Part shown: positions 34,015 to 45,660 of the stretch, in pieces
How positions within the stretch are numbered: position 1 is the first letter of the stretch
Layout: each line of letters starts with the position of its first letter
Assembly (NCBI RefSeq): GCF_019578655.1
Contig: NC_063260.1
Span: forward strand, 15,378,001 to 15,442,000
Length of the DNA: 64,000 bases
Direction: 5' to 3'
Source of the DNA: Ricinus communis
Taxonomy: Eukaryota; Streptophyta; Magnoliopsida; Malpighiales; Euphorbiaceae
Notes under the pieces: model-generated
What the model saw: only the letters and a program-made list of their open reading frames with translations
Told to the model about the DNA's origin: nothing
The model's database searches: none
Program-made: the position numbers and the translations under genes

Positions 34015-35935
34015 CGTCTACAAAACCCGGCCCTTGTCAGAAAGTCACTCACCGCGTCCGCCGGCGAGTTTTTCCATTTCAGGTAAAACCAACCGCTTTT
34101 AACAACTTTACTTGATCATCAGAATATATCAGACACTCTCTCTTCTCTTTCTTCTTTCTTTACTTTTCTCTTTCTGCTGCTGCTGCTGTTATGTTTGGGT
34201 AACACAACCAAAATTAATACAAAGTTTTTTTTCTTTTTCCGTTAGGTAGTCTAAATATTTATTCGGTTACGATAGTCTTAATAGTCATGTTTAGTTATAA
34301 GGGTAAACTTGTGCTGTGTTTGTGTTATGGTGACGTACGCATTTGATTAAAGTAATTTTGTTTTGTTCTAATTGGTATGCACTTGCCTCCATTGAGGCTT
34401 AATATTTAGTGAGAAATGAAGTTTATATTTTTTCTTTAAAAAGTAGTTAATTTCTGGTAAAGAAATCTGCTTGAAATTGTGATTATGATAGCATATTAAA
34501 TAGTTAATTTCTGTAGTTCTATGTGTTTTAAACTTGGCAATAGGAAAAAAAATTAAAAAGTTTTAAAAAATGAAAGTAGGAAAAAAGAAATGATTTTTTG
34601 CTGAGAGGCCATTGCAACTATTTTATTGTATTAATTATTTTATAGCTGGTTGTTTTATTTTTTTATGTCCATCAAGAATCATTTGCTCCTAATTGTATGA
34701 CTATTTATAGTAAGAACCCTATAAGTTTCGGAAAAAGGCTTATACAAATGGCATAATCAATGCAAAGGTTCTAGTTGGATCGGATGGCTAGGTTGAGACA
34801 TTGCCGTTGGTAATAATGTATGAAGAAAGAAATTATCCAAATTTACTGTAGGAGTGAGTGCAATGGCCTGATTCTGCTCTGAGTTTCATGCAATGAGAGC
34901 AGTACTTTCGGGGATTGATAATCATAAAGGATGGGAACTGAGAGAAGTCTCTCTTTGAGTAACTGCTGCATTAGTAGTTTGGCATGTGTTGCTTTGGTAA
35001 ACATTTTATAATACTAGTGTTGATCACTAACCTTGTATCCTAACTTTATGTGTTCTTCAGGTAATGAATTCGTGGTCCTAAAAATTTTATTGAGTATTCA
35101 CCAGTTCATTACTTCCACATGCTAAATTGTGCATGCGGTTGTCCGTTCACATGAATATATGATATACTTGGAAGAATTTTCTGCTCTTTGTTTATACCCT
35201 TATAGTTTGTTTTATTTTCTGAATGGCTTGTCAGGTCCATTTTACTTTTCTCAAGTGCATGACAACTTCAAGTTATTATCTGTATATTTTGATGTGGTTT
35301 ATTTATTTATTTATGTGCAGCTCAAGTTCAAGTCCTAATTCTAGACTAATTTTAAAAGATGGATTCTTTTAGTTGTAACAAGCTTAAAAATTTATGTTTT
35401 AGTATTGGTTTAGGATTTCCTGTAGTAAAATATTGTGTTAGAATGTAATACCTAATTACTTATAGGTTTACAAACTATTTTTCAGTTCTTTGTATAAAGG
35501 CTTTAGCCTCGAAGGCATATTTAATTTTGGTTAAATGTAGTTGTTTTTGGGTGTGAAAACTTGAGTTCAACATCATCTTGTTTCTAATAGTTCTGTTAAA
35601 GGAGTACACACGTTTGTGCTGGCTGTGGGTTTTGCTTATTCCTCAGTTGGATGTTTCTTTCTTTAAGAGGTTCTTCAGTTTCTTGTACCTGTTAAATGAA
35701 TTTCAAGATATTCTTTTGACTTTGATATAAGGGCCATCTCAATTGAACTGCACTCAGTTTAATGTTAGTGCTTTGTGTAAATATTTTTCTGATTGCTAAT
35801 GTCATGTGATTTGGTCCTTAAGTTATTTCCCAGAAAAAAGAGAAGTATACAGGAAAATCAGGCAGCAAAGAGAATCTGTTTTTAGGCCAATTCACCAGGG
35901 ATTATGCTATAGTTCTGGGTTCTCAAGAAACCGTC
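34015..35935 (+). other. 5' UTR with a 1.75-kb leader intron (TLC gene)
   Basis: A first untranslated exon (about 34015-34082, GC-rich with 'ccgcgtccgccggcgag') ends at CATTTCAG|GTAAAA. The most likely acceptor is TTTCCCAG at 35833, and a second choice is TACAG at 35852. This gives a second leader exon running to the ATG at 35936. The intron start carries CT-rich and (CTG)n sequence (34130-34190), common in plant first introns that enhance expression. The exact transcription start and acceptor are inferred. No other gene is evident in this 1.9 kb. Confidence 0.5.
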
Positions 35936-38900
35936 ATGGGAACAAGATCTTATCAAAATCATGCAGAGCTGCTGCTGAAGGAATATTTGCTTGATGATTC
36001 TTTTATTCCATACACTTCAATTATTGCTGGCATTTTTGCTTGTAAGACGGTATGTTATCATTATTCATTCTGTACTTCTACAATTTTTGCTTATAGCAAG
36101 TGCATCTGGTTTCATCTGTGTGTAATTCCCATTTGCTCTTCCTTATTATTTTCAGGTTTATGATCTTACCGATTTGTTCAGTGCTGTTTACTTCAAGTGC
36201 TATCCAAAACTTGCAAATGTCCAACGAATTGAGTGGAATAACAGGTAATATATTTTTTAGTTCAATAACTTCTTTAACACCTGCTTTCCTTTCTTCTGTG
36301 AATTTTATTTTTACTTATTTTAACGGTTAATGCAGGGCTATTTCCACTTTCCATGCCATTTTCATAACAGTTATATCGTTGTACTTAGTCTTTGGCTCTG
36401 ATCTCTATTCTGATCATTCTGCTGATGTTATTACATTTCGAAGTTCTTCGTTGTCTGTATTTGCATTGGGGGTAAGCTGCTTCAAAATCTCTGCATTTTC
36501 CACAATTTAATACTTCCTTTTCTTCTGTTTTATTTTTTTTGTAATCCTCATTTGTCATTATCCAAATTTAGCTTCTGCATGAATTAAACTAAGGATGAGT
36601 TTCCGGTATAATGGATCCTGAGCTTTCTTTTAGTATCTGTATTCTACTATCTAGATTAACCCTTTTCTTTTTCTTCCATATCCTTTCAATAAGCTTGAGG
36701 TGAATGATGGTGCAGCAGTCAGATTTGGGGAATACTTATTCTTAGAGAAAATTTGAAAACCAAGGGAATTATAGTTTGTTATAGTATTACCTGTTCAGGA
36801 ATTGGCTTTGGTGCCTATAAAAACAGCATATTCTAGGTTTAAAATGATTTGATATACGACTGATTTATTGTCTATAAAGCTTGATTATTATTTTTTTTCG
36901 TCAAATTGAATTGCTTTTACATTTAACAAAGAATATAATATGTGGAAACTTGAGGAGTGTCAATAAGTTTATTATCATGTGGGATTACCATGTGGATTTG
37001 CCCATGTTCTATAAGCCAATTTGTTTTGAATAGTGGGATTTGTTATAGATCAAGGTTAAATAGAAGCTTGTAAAACACAAAGAAAGGTGTGTTTATGGTT
37101 GTTGATCTATGCTTTAACCAGAATCTTAGAACTGCGTTCCAATTTCTTTTAGGTATATCTCTTTTCTTTTTGTTGGGACTTGCGGGGATTTTACAAAAAC
37201 AGGTTGCAGTGTACACTGTAGCCCAACTTTGGGATTTTATTGAATGGTGTTTAAGGAGAAGCTCGGAGGTTCTCTGGCCTAGAATAATGGGACTGGCTTT
37301 TGGGAATTTCTGGACTCTATTGTGATAGTGAGATCTAGATTAGTTAGTACAGAGAGGCTTTCTTAGTGATGAAGCAGAAGGAGAAATGTAGTGAATTTTC
37401 AGGATAATGTTGGTTTAATGAAGGGATGATTTCAGGGGTCGATTAGTCAAGAAAAGAGAAGACATTTTGTCTGTTTGTAGTGCTGCAAACATATTGAATA
37501 CGTTGTAGTCACAGTAATTGAAGAAGGGGGAGCAGGAGAATAATACACGCACACACACACAGGCCAATTCTTTTACAAAACTCAAATTTCCATACTTTAT
37601 ATTGGTTGAAATCCATTAAGGAATTCATTTCATTTGCAAACGAGTACTAAATAGAATTCACTTGTAAATGAATTTCTATGTTTGATGTGTTAAATAATAA
37701 CTATGGAATTCATTTTAGATGAAATAAATATTGTGTTGAAATATAAGAAAAAATTTATAAAGAGAGAAGACATGAGACAGAAAATAAATTAATATGATAA
37801 AGTTGAAAGATTTTTTTGGTCTTATAAAATATATTGACTTACGAATATGGAATTTATTTCAAAATTCTATCTAATTTATTAGAATTTGATTTAGTTATAA
37901 TCAATTCACAAATTTAATTATGTGAATTCTAAATGAATTTCCATTTCAACCAAACACATAAATGTTAGATTTGCGAATGAATTTTTAAAATTTTATAGAT
38001 TTCATTTCGACCAAATACAATGTTAGTCTTAATTATCACTCAAAAAGTCTAAGAGAGTGGCTAGGGTAAACAAGTCCTGATGGACTGAATAACTCTTATT
38101 AGAATTAATGATTCTAAACATGAGGATTCTTGATGAACACTAGATTACTAAAGAATTTGAGCAGTAATCACAAAATTCCTAAATAGAAAGAACATCCCTA
38201 AGTACTAAGGACACTTTGACCAAAAGACCATGTTGGTATCGGATGAACAACTTTGAGTCTAGGTTTCTGAATTTAACATCTCCTGTAGCCATCCTGTTGA
38301 TGTTCATAACTTTTATAAGAAAGTTCTAGCAAGTTTGTATGCATCAACCTGAGCCTAGTTTTATATGTGTGTTGGGCCATAAGTCTGTACATATTGCATC
38401 AGAGAAGATCCTTATTCCGATTGATTAGTGCTTCTATCTCTTTCCTTAACTGTTGCATGCCTGTATTTCCATAATATGCTTTAACTGAATTAAATGGAAA
38501 GATGAGCTCATATGGCTGAAGTTGTTACTTAATCGACGTATCAAATGCCTTATTTGCATAATTGTTATATTTAGTTGAAACTATAGTTCTCTACTACATA
38601 GATTTTATACTTGGGTTCATGTAGTCTTTATTCATTTACTAGTTTTTTGCTAAGTGGATATGTTATTTTTAACCCGTGAACAATATGTGTGTAAGAAATT
38701 ATTTAAAATCTAGCTTGTAACAACCTTAATTATTAGGCAAAATGTATTTTTAAGCTCTTGAACTTTTCAGTTTTATTTTATTGAGTTCTTTTATTTTTAT
38801 TTTATTTTATTGAGCCTTTATATTTTTATTTTGCTTGTATTGAGGACTTAATGGTCCTTAATCTAAGTAAAAATAAAAGTACAAGGGCATAGTAGAACAA

Positions 38901-41900
38901 ACAAAAGTCTCACGAAATATGCATACGTCTTTAATAAAACTAAAAATAAAAGTGCAGGGCTTAATAAAATAAATTAAAAATTCTTAAGGGCTCAATAAAA
39001 TAAAACAGAAAAGTTCAGGGGCTTAATAATGGGTTTTGCCTAATTCTTATGTATTAACTTATCTTTGAGTATTACCTTCTTTTTGAAGGTTGAATTGCCT
39101 TTTTAATTGATACAATTAAATTAAACCTTAATAGTTATGATAATAACAAAATAAAAGTCAAATATCAAATTATCTTATTGCTCTTCTTTGACAAGAAAGT
39201 TAATATAACAGTAATAATTTTGTCAAAAGAATATGGAAAGATGCAATACTACTTAATACATTTATGCTCTAGTTGTAGGTGCATCTCTTTGTATGAATTA
39301 TTCATAGATGAAGTTCTAATACAAAGTTCTAATACGATGCCAATACACAAGTCAAATATAAAGACTAGGAAAAAGAGGAGAGTAAGAAACCTGTTTGAAA
39401 ATTACCAATATCATAGACCTCAGTCAAGCCATAATAAATTAATAAGCTCTAGTTATAGCTATGACTTAAATAATACATTTACATTGTACTTAACAAGATT
39501 AACAGACAAACGAAATTCAAAATCTAAATTTTTTTTAAAAAAGATGTATCTTTACCTTAGAACTACTACCCAATATATTTGATGTTTTATATGTGCTTTG
39601 GGCATCACCCATTTATGAAATGTTTTTCGATTCATTCTATTTATATTTTGTTTTATGTGAATTGGATCTTGAAATCTTACGCATATCCTAACCTTAGAAA
39701 CAATCCATTTTAACTACAATTTTATTCTTTTATGAGATTTATTATCATAAATAATATAAATATATAAGGGTATGTTTGCCTGTTCATATGTTCCGTCGCA
39801 CAATCCATGTTGAAGGTCTTATTAATCTCTTTCTTTGATGTAATTTTGATAGGTTTCTGTTGGTTACTTCATTGCTGACATTGGGATGATTATCTGGTTT
39901 TATCCTTCTTTAGGTGGAATGGAATATGTAAGTTTTTCTTTCTTTTCTTTTATTTTTTTATTTTTTTTTTCTCCTTGTCTGGTTAAAGATCATTAAGCCT
40001 TGTAAATTTATCTTCCAACTTTTCTCGAAACCTCATTGTTTGCAAGGACAACCTATTTGTTATTAGTGACATATTAATTGAATATTTCCTTTTTTCTTTC
40101 AGAGAAATTAGACCTTGTTACTTGTGATATACAGTTTGCTACTTTTCCATGTTTAGTTGCCTTGAAATTTCATTTGTTTAGAACCAGTTAATTCCAGCTT
40201 GAACAACAGGAAAAATGTTAATCTTGTTACTGTTTTCTACAACTATGGAAACATGTAATTTTTCTTATTTTTCTTCTCTAGATGACTATAATTTTTTTTA
40301 ATTATGTTAACAAAAAGACAGTGCAGTACGTATAAGAAGAAAAGAAAAACAGAAGTACAGAAGATATAGAAATTAAAGAGTGAAAAGAAAGGAGACAGAA
40401 GATATAGAAGTTAAAGAGTGAAAAGAATGGAGATTGGAACAATCTATCTAAACTTGAGATTTAGAATGACTAAGAGAAAAAAGACAAGAAAAACCCAAGG
40501 GTTAGTTAAAAACACTATTTCTTAACCAATGAACAAGGCCAATTAAATAAACTAAATGAAATTGTTAATGCTGGGACTTGCAACCCTCTTTGAGGCACTT
40601 GAATAATGCAAAAGAAAATAATGTGTTTTCCAAATCGTAATTGAGTTGCCTCCTAAGTTTGTTTTCTAAAGTCTGATTATACTCATGAAAAGCTAGAATA
40701 CTTTGCTTTCAATGCTACATTTGGAAAATTATCACATTTCTTTTGTACTGGAAACAAGACTTGCATCTTAGTCCATTTTCAGAACAGTATGAAATTTGAA
40801 TAAAGAAAATCTCTCATTAACAAATTAATGACTATATAATAACTCCTGATCAATCTCATATTTTTTCCTTTGGTTTCTATTTCCATATGGGATGATGGAA
40901 GGTTGTTTTTCTTGAACTTGGTATTAATATGTTGGTCATTGTGTCAGGTTATTCATCATCTTCTTTCCATGGTAGCAGTGGCATATGCTATGTTAACTAG
41001 TGAGGGCCAGCTTTACACCTTCATCGTTCTTATCTCAGAGACGACTACGCCGGGGATCAATTTAAGATGGTAAGATACTGCCAATTGAGTGATTCATTTC
41101 TTGAACGTTGTAACTCTGTTTCTCATAATGTTGATTTTTTTGTGAAGGTACCTTGACACGGCCGGAATGAAGAGGTCCAGAGCATATATGATAAATGGGG
41201 TAGTGATATTCTTGGCTTGGCTGGTAGGTGAAAGATGATTTAGTTTCAACTATTTGCGACGAACATTGCACTAAATATTTCCTGACATTTATCACTTGAA
41301 GTCCCTATACATGTTTCCACTAGTTGGATTCTATTAATTATATGATGAAATACCCATCTCCATAAGTTTATATTCATGAGCCTTTTAAATAGGCATGGTT
41401 ATTTGAGAGTTCAAATTATGAAACATATGGAAAGCTATATAAATTTTGTAATTTGTACAAAATATTATATTTCCTTTCCAATACAAATATATATTACTAT
41501 CAGTTATTGCATAGAATTAAAGTCCTTACACTTCTGATTGAATATTTATATCCCAAAAACTAATTTAGATATCTTAAATATTTTCTTGGTACGGGATATT
41601 CTACTAATGATGAAGAGCATTTTGAATTGGTATTGTATGTTATTCCATTTTGGTTCAAGAAAATTATAATTGGAGCCATCTTATGTAGGACAAATAGAAT
41701 TAGAATACAGTAAGGAAATCTTGTAGCCGAATGAAATTAAAGTTTTCTTGTCCTGTAATAATATGTGGTGGCTTTCAATGGTCGGTGGATAAAAAGACAA
41801 AATGTTAGAATGTCTTGCTTGTCTACAACCTTGCTCTTGCATTTGATATTACACCGTACATTCTGGAGCATACTTATGGTTGTAAAAAATTACTTGCAGG

Positions 41901-42672
41901 TTGCAAGGATACTCTTGTTTATATACCTTTTCTGCCACATATACTTGCATTATGATCAGGTAACAGCTACACCATTAAAACTTCAGCCTTTGATATGATT
42001 TAATGGAATGCAAAGATATATCTATATATGTATTATTTGTTTCCTAAATCTTAGCAAGTGATAACTCGGTTGGCTGAGACGAGCTATCAACAAGGAATCT
42101 GCCTACGGTAGTGGTGTGTTCTGAAAAGAAAATATTTTCTGGAAATATTCTTTGCTGTGTGACCTGAAACTGTTTTAAGTCCTTCCATTAACCACACAGA
42201 GTTAGCTATAACATGTAATAGAAACAAATTATGGAAAGCTGAAACAGCCATGGACGATAGCTTTTTCTTTTTGAGGTGTGAGAGAAGGAACATATCCTTT
42301 TATTGGTAGAAATTATGGCAGGTGAGATATGGCTATAACAACATTTATTCGGAAAAAAACCAAATGATGCCAAGAGAAATAGCAGATATTAGAAAATGTT
42401 TGAAATTGTTGTGATAGTTGTTCAACCTCATCCCATAAGCTTTTATTTATTTATTTATTTTTAAAGTACGCACTCCGTTTTATCAAAGTATCACCGGTTA
42501 GCTGAATAATTTTTCGGCATGGTGCTATTTTTTCACCAAACAGGTCAAGCAACTGCACGAGTTTGGGATACTCTTGGTGCTAATTGTACCAGCTATGCTG
42601 TCTATCATGAACTTGATGTGGTTTTGGAAGATTATCAAGGGATTGAAAAAGACATTAGCAAAGAGGCAGTAG
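35936..42672 (+). CDS. TLC-domain membrane protein (TLCD4/TMEM56-like), 8 coding exons, 266 aa
   Basis: Coding exons: 35936-36049, 36156-36244, 36336-36471, 39853-39927, 40948-41069, 41148-41223, 41900-41959 and 42544-42672. All introns have GT-AG ends, phases join without a break, and the stop is TAG at 42670. The protein starts MGTRSYQNHAELLLKEYLL. It contains the TLC (TRAM-LAG1-CLN8) core: QRIEWNNRAISTFHAIF (61-77), GYFIADIGMI (117-126), VIHHLLSM with the family His pair at 141-142, GQLYTFIVLISE (158-169), TTPGINLRWYLDTAGMK (171-187). Hydrophobic segments lie near 25-45, 69-88, 107-129, 140-155, 193-220 and 231-251; the tail is KKTLAKRQ. Plant homologues of similar length exist (Arabidopsis At1g31300 type). 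The family resides in endomembranes and is linked to lipid sensing or transport. It lacks the longer ceramide-synthase layout. The exact substrate is unknown. Intron 3 is 3.4 kb and holds foldback repeats. This is the only apparently intact gene. Confidence 0.93.
37550..37562. repeat. (AC)n microsatellite
   Basis: A short ACACAC run in intron 3 of the TLC gene, next to the MITE-like palindrome that follows. Confidence 0.7.
37600..38025. mobile_element. MITE-like palindrome in TLC intron 3
   Basis: The left arm has TATTGGTTGAAATCC then AATTCATTTCATTTGCAAAC and AGAATTCAC. On the opposite strand the right arm reads GTGTTTGGTTGAAATGG with AATTCATTTAGAATTCAC, plus a further copy with GTATTTGGTCGAAATG. 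The middle is AT-rich without a gene. The size (about 0.4 kb), the inverted arms and the TTTGGTTGAAAT start fit a miniature inverted-repeat transposable element. No clean target duplication was found, so the superfamily is left open. Confidence 0.5.
38733..39043. mobile_element. Foldback MITE in TLC intron 3
   Basis: This 311-bp element starts TTAGGCAAAA and ends TTTTGCCTAA. The inverted arms extend about 60 bp: the left AAGCTCTTGAACTTTTCAG then TTTTATTTTATTGAG pairs with the right arm, whose complement reads AAGCCCCTGAACTTTTCTG then TTTTATTTTATTGAG. Transcribed in the TLC pre-mRNA it would form a long imperfect hairpin. I saw no convincing target duplication. It lies in the sense intron, well away from splice sites. 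Confidence 0.7.
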
Positions 42673-43171
42673 CCTAATAACACCACAGATTGTAGCAAAA
42701 GAGGAAACTGGTAAATATCACCTGTACATTCTGTTTATCTTGTACGCATCCGCGATTGTGAATTATTTTTCATAATCTTATATAGCAACAAAAATAGCTG
42801 CTTTTGGATTTGCTTTCTACACCTTGAATGTACTTTATGTATAGTAAACTACTGATAATAGTAATTTATACATCTTTAGTAAGACAAGTGTTACCTTCTG
42901 TTTTTTCTTTCTACTTAATAGAACTTTTTCTTGGCAAAATTAATGTATAGAACTTGAGACATGAGCTAATGTACACTATGTATTTAAACGTCAATTTGGG
43001 CTGTTAGCTTTTTTAAGCAATGCAGGATATATTCCTCTGTCAAGCATTTAGACAATGCATGTTCAGTTGTTAATAACACAAAACAGTTCATATCCACAAC
43101 CTTTACCATGTGCGGAAACCATTTCTCCGCACTGGGTGTCCTAACTTTACAAGTCCATCTAGGAATCTCTT
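42673..43171. other. 3' UTR and short intergenic region
   Basis: This is probably the 3' UTR of the TLC gene, with UGUA-type and AT-rich upstream signals around 42720-42860 but no perfect AATAAA close to the stop. The rest is AT-rich spacer up to a converging minus-strand exon candidate. The poly(A) site cannot be fixed from the sequence. Confidence 0.4.
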
Positions 43172-43342
43172 CTAGATGGTTAGGTCCAAGTTTCTGAAGT
43201 CATCTGCTGTGCTAAATCCTCTTTCTTGTGAATTTGGCATCATTGCTGAAGGAGAGAAGAACAGTGAAAGCTCACAAATTTCATTTAATTCATCAAATTC
43301 TTCTTTCTTGGACCATCTAGGGACTCTGTCTGCTCCTGGATT
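43172..43342 (-). CDS. Possible terminal exon of an unidentified gene
   Basis: On the minus strand a pyrimidine-rich stretch ends TTCACAG and opens a 56-residue frame to a TAG. It starts NPGADRVPRWSKKEEFDELN and ends ADDFRNLDLTI. Its composition (charged, with Ser/Pro, no low complexity) and the splice acceptor suggest a real last exon that converges on the TLC gene. The upstream exons would have to lie at higher coordinates, but 43400-45250 offers none that I can support, so it may be an orphaned remnant. I do not recognise the family. Confidence 0.35.
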   Translation of the reverse strand, partial: NPGADRVPRWSKKEEFDELNEICELSLFFSPSAMMPNSQERGFSTADDFRNLDLTI

Positions 43343-43649
43343 CTGTGAATATATCAAACCAAAAATTAATAGAACCAATCATTAACTGAGAGTTGATATT
43401 TAAAAAAAGATAAATTGAAGAAGATCAACAAGTGGGGCTTCCTCAAAGGTAATTATTTAGCTATGGATTCAAGTTTCCTACTGTGTCTTACATGAGTAAC
43501 CTAACTATTAACTTAGGTGAGAGGTTGAATTTGAATTAAGGTGTGAAATCCAAATGCCATATCAGTGTTCGGTACTTCTAAACACTAGATAGGAGCAGAG
43601 GTGATCAACGTGCTATCAGAATTAAAAAATTTGATATTATAGTAAAATA

Positions 43650-44215
43650 AATTAAGGCATTTGGTACGAAGTAACGAAGTATTTAATGGAATCATTATTT
43701 TATATTACATGTTTTCTTATTTTGTTTAGTTATCAAATTTTTTTCATATAATATAATGATAAATATATTATACAATCAATTATTTGTAATTTGATGTAAT
43801 ATTCACTACGTATAAAATCTATATAATTATATCTATTTTATTTTTTAATTTTTTATTTTTTTATTAATATAATTTAAACATCTTCAATTACCGCTCACTA
43901 TTATCATCCGGTACTCAAATTTCAATAATCATTAACTAGATTCTAACAATCGATGATTATATGACTGGATTCCAGTGATCGATGATCAAATTCTAACAAT
44001 TGACAACTAGATTCCAGCGACCAACAATTAAAATTTAGAGACTAAATTTTGAAAACCATTGGTTTTTTAAAATATAATATAATATAATTACATTATATTT
44101 TTTTTATTATAACCAAATATCATAATGGAATGATAAAAATATCACATTTCATTACTTTTTGAATTTAATTATTTGGTTATTTTATATTTCATTACGTCAT
44201 TTCAAATATAGTCTA
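43650..44215. mobile_element. MITE-like inverted repeat with internal short repeats
   Basis: The left end GGCATTTGGTACGAAGTAAC then GAAGTAT is mirrored by the complement of the right end, GACTATATTTGAAATGACG then TAATGAAATAT. A second inner pair (ATTTGGTTAT... at about 44100) strengthens the symmetry. The centre (43920-44040) carries imperfect 20-25 bp repeats of the type GATTCCAGTGATCGATGATC and AGATTCTAACAATCGATGAT. Size and composition fit a non-coding MITE. The target duplication was not resolved. Confidence 0.45.
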
Positions 44216-44691
44216 AAGATTTGTCACTAAAATAAAAATAATGCAGAGTTGAGTTACAATTTGTTAAGCCACTAAAAAAGTAAATATATATATATGTGTT
44301 GGCCTTCTTCTAGTTCAAATATTCATATTATGGTCAAATATTAAATAATAAAGGAGTTGAGCAACCTTCTATTCTAATGAAGATTATATTATTTCAATAT
44401 TAATTTATAATAAAAAAATTAAATGCAAATTAATATCACCATTTATATTTCTATTTCGTTATTATACTTATAATTCAAAGAAATATATACTACATAACTA
44501 TTTTTAGAAATAATTATAAAAATATTTCATATTTGGCCGAATTATATTTTTATGTTTTTTATTTTTATTTTAAAAAAAATTTATTTAGACTTGATGTATA
44601 TCTCATTTATACATTAAACTGATAAATAATTAATATATATTTATTAATTTTAAATAATAAACTATATATCCAACGTTTAATACCGACAATA

Positions 44692-44692
<1 letters not shown>
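44216..44692. other. AT-rich spacer
   Basis: AT-rich sequence without recognisable genes or structured repeats, between the MITE-like element and the long AT microsatellite. A short (AT)n run occurs at 44285-44296. Confidence 0.6.

Positions 44693-44754
<62 letters not shown>
44693..44754. repeat. Long (AT)n microsatellite
   Basis: About 30 uninterrupted AT units. It is the longest simple repeat in the window and could extrude as a cruciform. It lies directly upstream of the T/C-rich stretch that precedes the RNase H fragment. Confidence 0.95.
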
Positions 44755-44758
<4 letters not shown>

Positions 44759-44763
44759 TAGTA

Positions 44764-45035
44764 TTGTGGTGTAAAGAATGTTTTTTTGTTTGTTCCCGTT
44801 TCTTTCTCCAGTCCTATCTTCTGCGGCTCTCCTCTGTATGTACAATTTTCAATTGCCTATCATCATCATCATCGTCATTCTCTATCAAACTACTCGGCCT
44901 CCACCAGTCTTTCTCCGCCGTCCGCCGCACCACGAGCCATTCTCCATCCTCCATCATTTTTTTTTTCTTTCTCTCTTTCTAGCTTTCTCTTTCTATAGTT
45001 TAGCTTCGGTAGTAAGGCGAGTTAAGAAGTGAAGT
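44764..45035 (+). other. CT-rich leader-like stretch
   Basis: This is pyrimidine-rich sequence with CATCAT repeats, GC-richer than its surroundings, resembling a plant 5' leader or the start of a gene. Three overlapping short frames are open (for example one starting MYNFQLPII). None matches a family, and Ser/Pro/His repeats dominate. It may be the former 5' end of the RNase H-bearing pseudogene downstream. Nothing more is supported. Confidence 0.25.
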
Positions 45036-45099
45036 AGCGAGTGAGTGAGGGAAGGGATCCTGTTGGGATGCAGCTATGAATGCAAACGGCGTGTGATGT

Positions 45100-45475
45100 G
45101 CATTTTTGGTATGCTTCAGAAGCAAAAAGTTCAGATTTTCTACCTGGCAGACTCTCCAGGTAGTACAAAATTCAATTTTGACGGTGCAGTTAGGAAAGCT
45201 GAAAGTATGGGGCTTCAGGTGATATTTATGGCGGTTTGGTAGCAAGAGTTCCCAATATTGTTAATGCTGCAGTTCTGGAAGCTGTGGGGCTTAGAGCAGC
45301 AATCCAATTTGCAAAAGGGAGAAAGGATGTCCTTGCACAATGTCATTTTGGAAGGAGATGCCAAGACAATAATCTCCAGATGTTCAGTGGCCCAAGAGTC
45401 TCTTTCATGTTCAATGGATTTAGATTCCATTACGGGCGATATCAGTAATCTTTGGTTTAATAGCTTAGCCTTTAT
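45100..45475 (+). pseudogene. RNase H-like domain fragment (two frameshifts)
   Basis: Three frames together trace an RNase H type-1 domain of the plant RVT_3 kind. KFNFDGAVRKAESMG contains the first acidic residue. After a shift GDIYGGLVARVPNIVNAAVL leads into EAVGLRAAIQFAK with the catalytic Glu. After a second shift VILEGDAKTIISR contains the third acidic residue (GDA). Such domains occur in LINE-type retrotransposons and as solitary plant genes. No reverse transcriptase is found upstream. The two frameshifts make a functional product unlikely, unless an intron explains the first one. Confidence 0.6.
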
Positions 45476-45550
45476 TTGATTAATGGTAATTAATTCTACT
45501 AATTAAACTAAAAAAGTATATAAATACTCTTGAATTTATTAGAAAAATCT

Positions 45551-45660
45551 AATTAAGTTTTTTTTTTTCAATTAAACTCATTAACTTTTATAAAAAGTCT
45601 AATTAAGTTTTTATCTTATTTTTTAGTTCAATTAAACCCATTAACTTTTATAAAATGTTC
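45551..45660. repeat. Two-copy tandem repeat (50/60 bp)
   Basis: The phrase AATTAAGTTTTT..CAATTAAACYCATTAACTTTTATAAAA occurs at 45551-45600 and again at 45601-45660, the second copy with a 10-bp insertion. It is a simple local duplication in spacer DNA. Confidence 0.8.

Noticed and set aside
35129..35338. 69-residue frame in the leader intron
   Set aside because: It lies between the first UTR exon and the acceptor, is hydrophobic and unconserved, and would not be in the mature transcript.
39178..39582. 134-residue open frame in TLC intron 3
   Set aside because: It starts at a TTG, not an ATG, is AT-rich and Ser/Tyr/Asn/Lys biased, resembles no family, and lies in a sense intron. It is probably a chance frame.
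43176..43385. 69-residue plus-strand frame
   Set aside because: It is the antisense of the minus-strand exon candidate, which has a splice acceptor; the plus-strand frame has no support.
44630..44845. Minus-strand frame rich in Ile-Tyr repeats
   Set aside because: The repeat peptide is only the translation of the AT microsatellite.
45000..45430. Minus-strand frames of 71-81 residues
   Set aside because: They are antisense shadows of the RNase H fragment, whose acidic motifs are on the plus strand.
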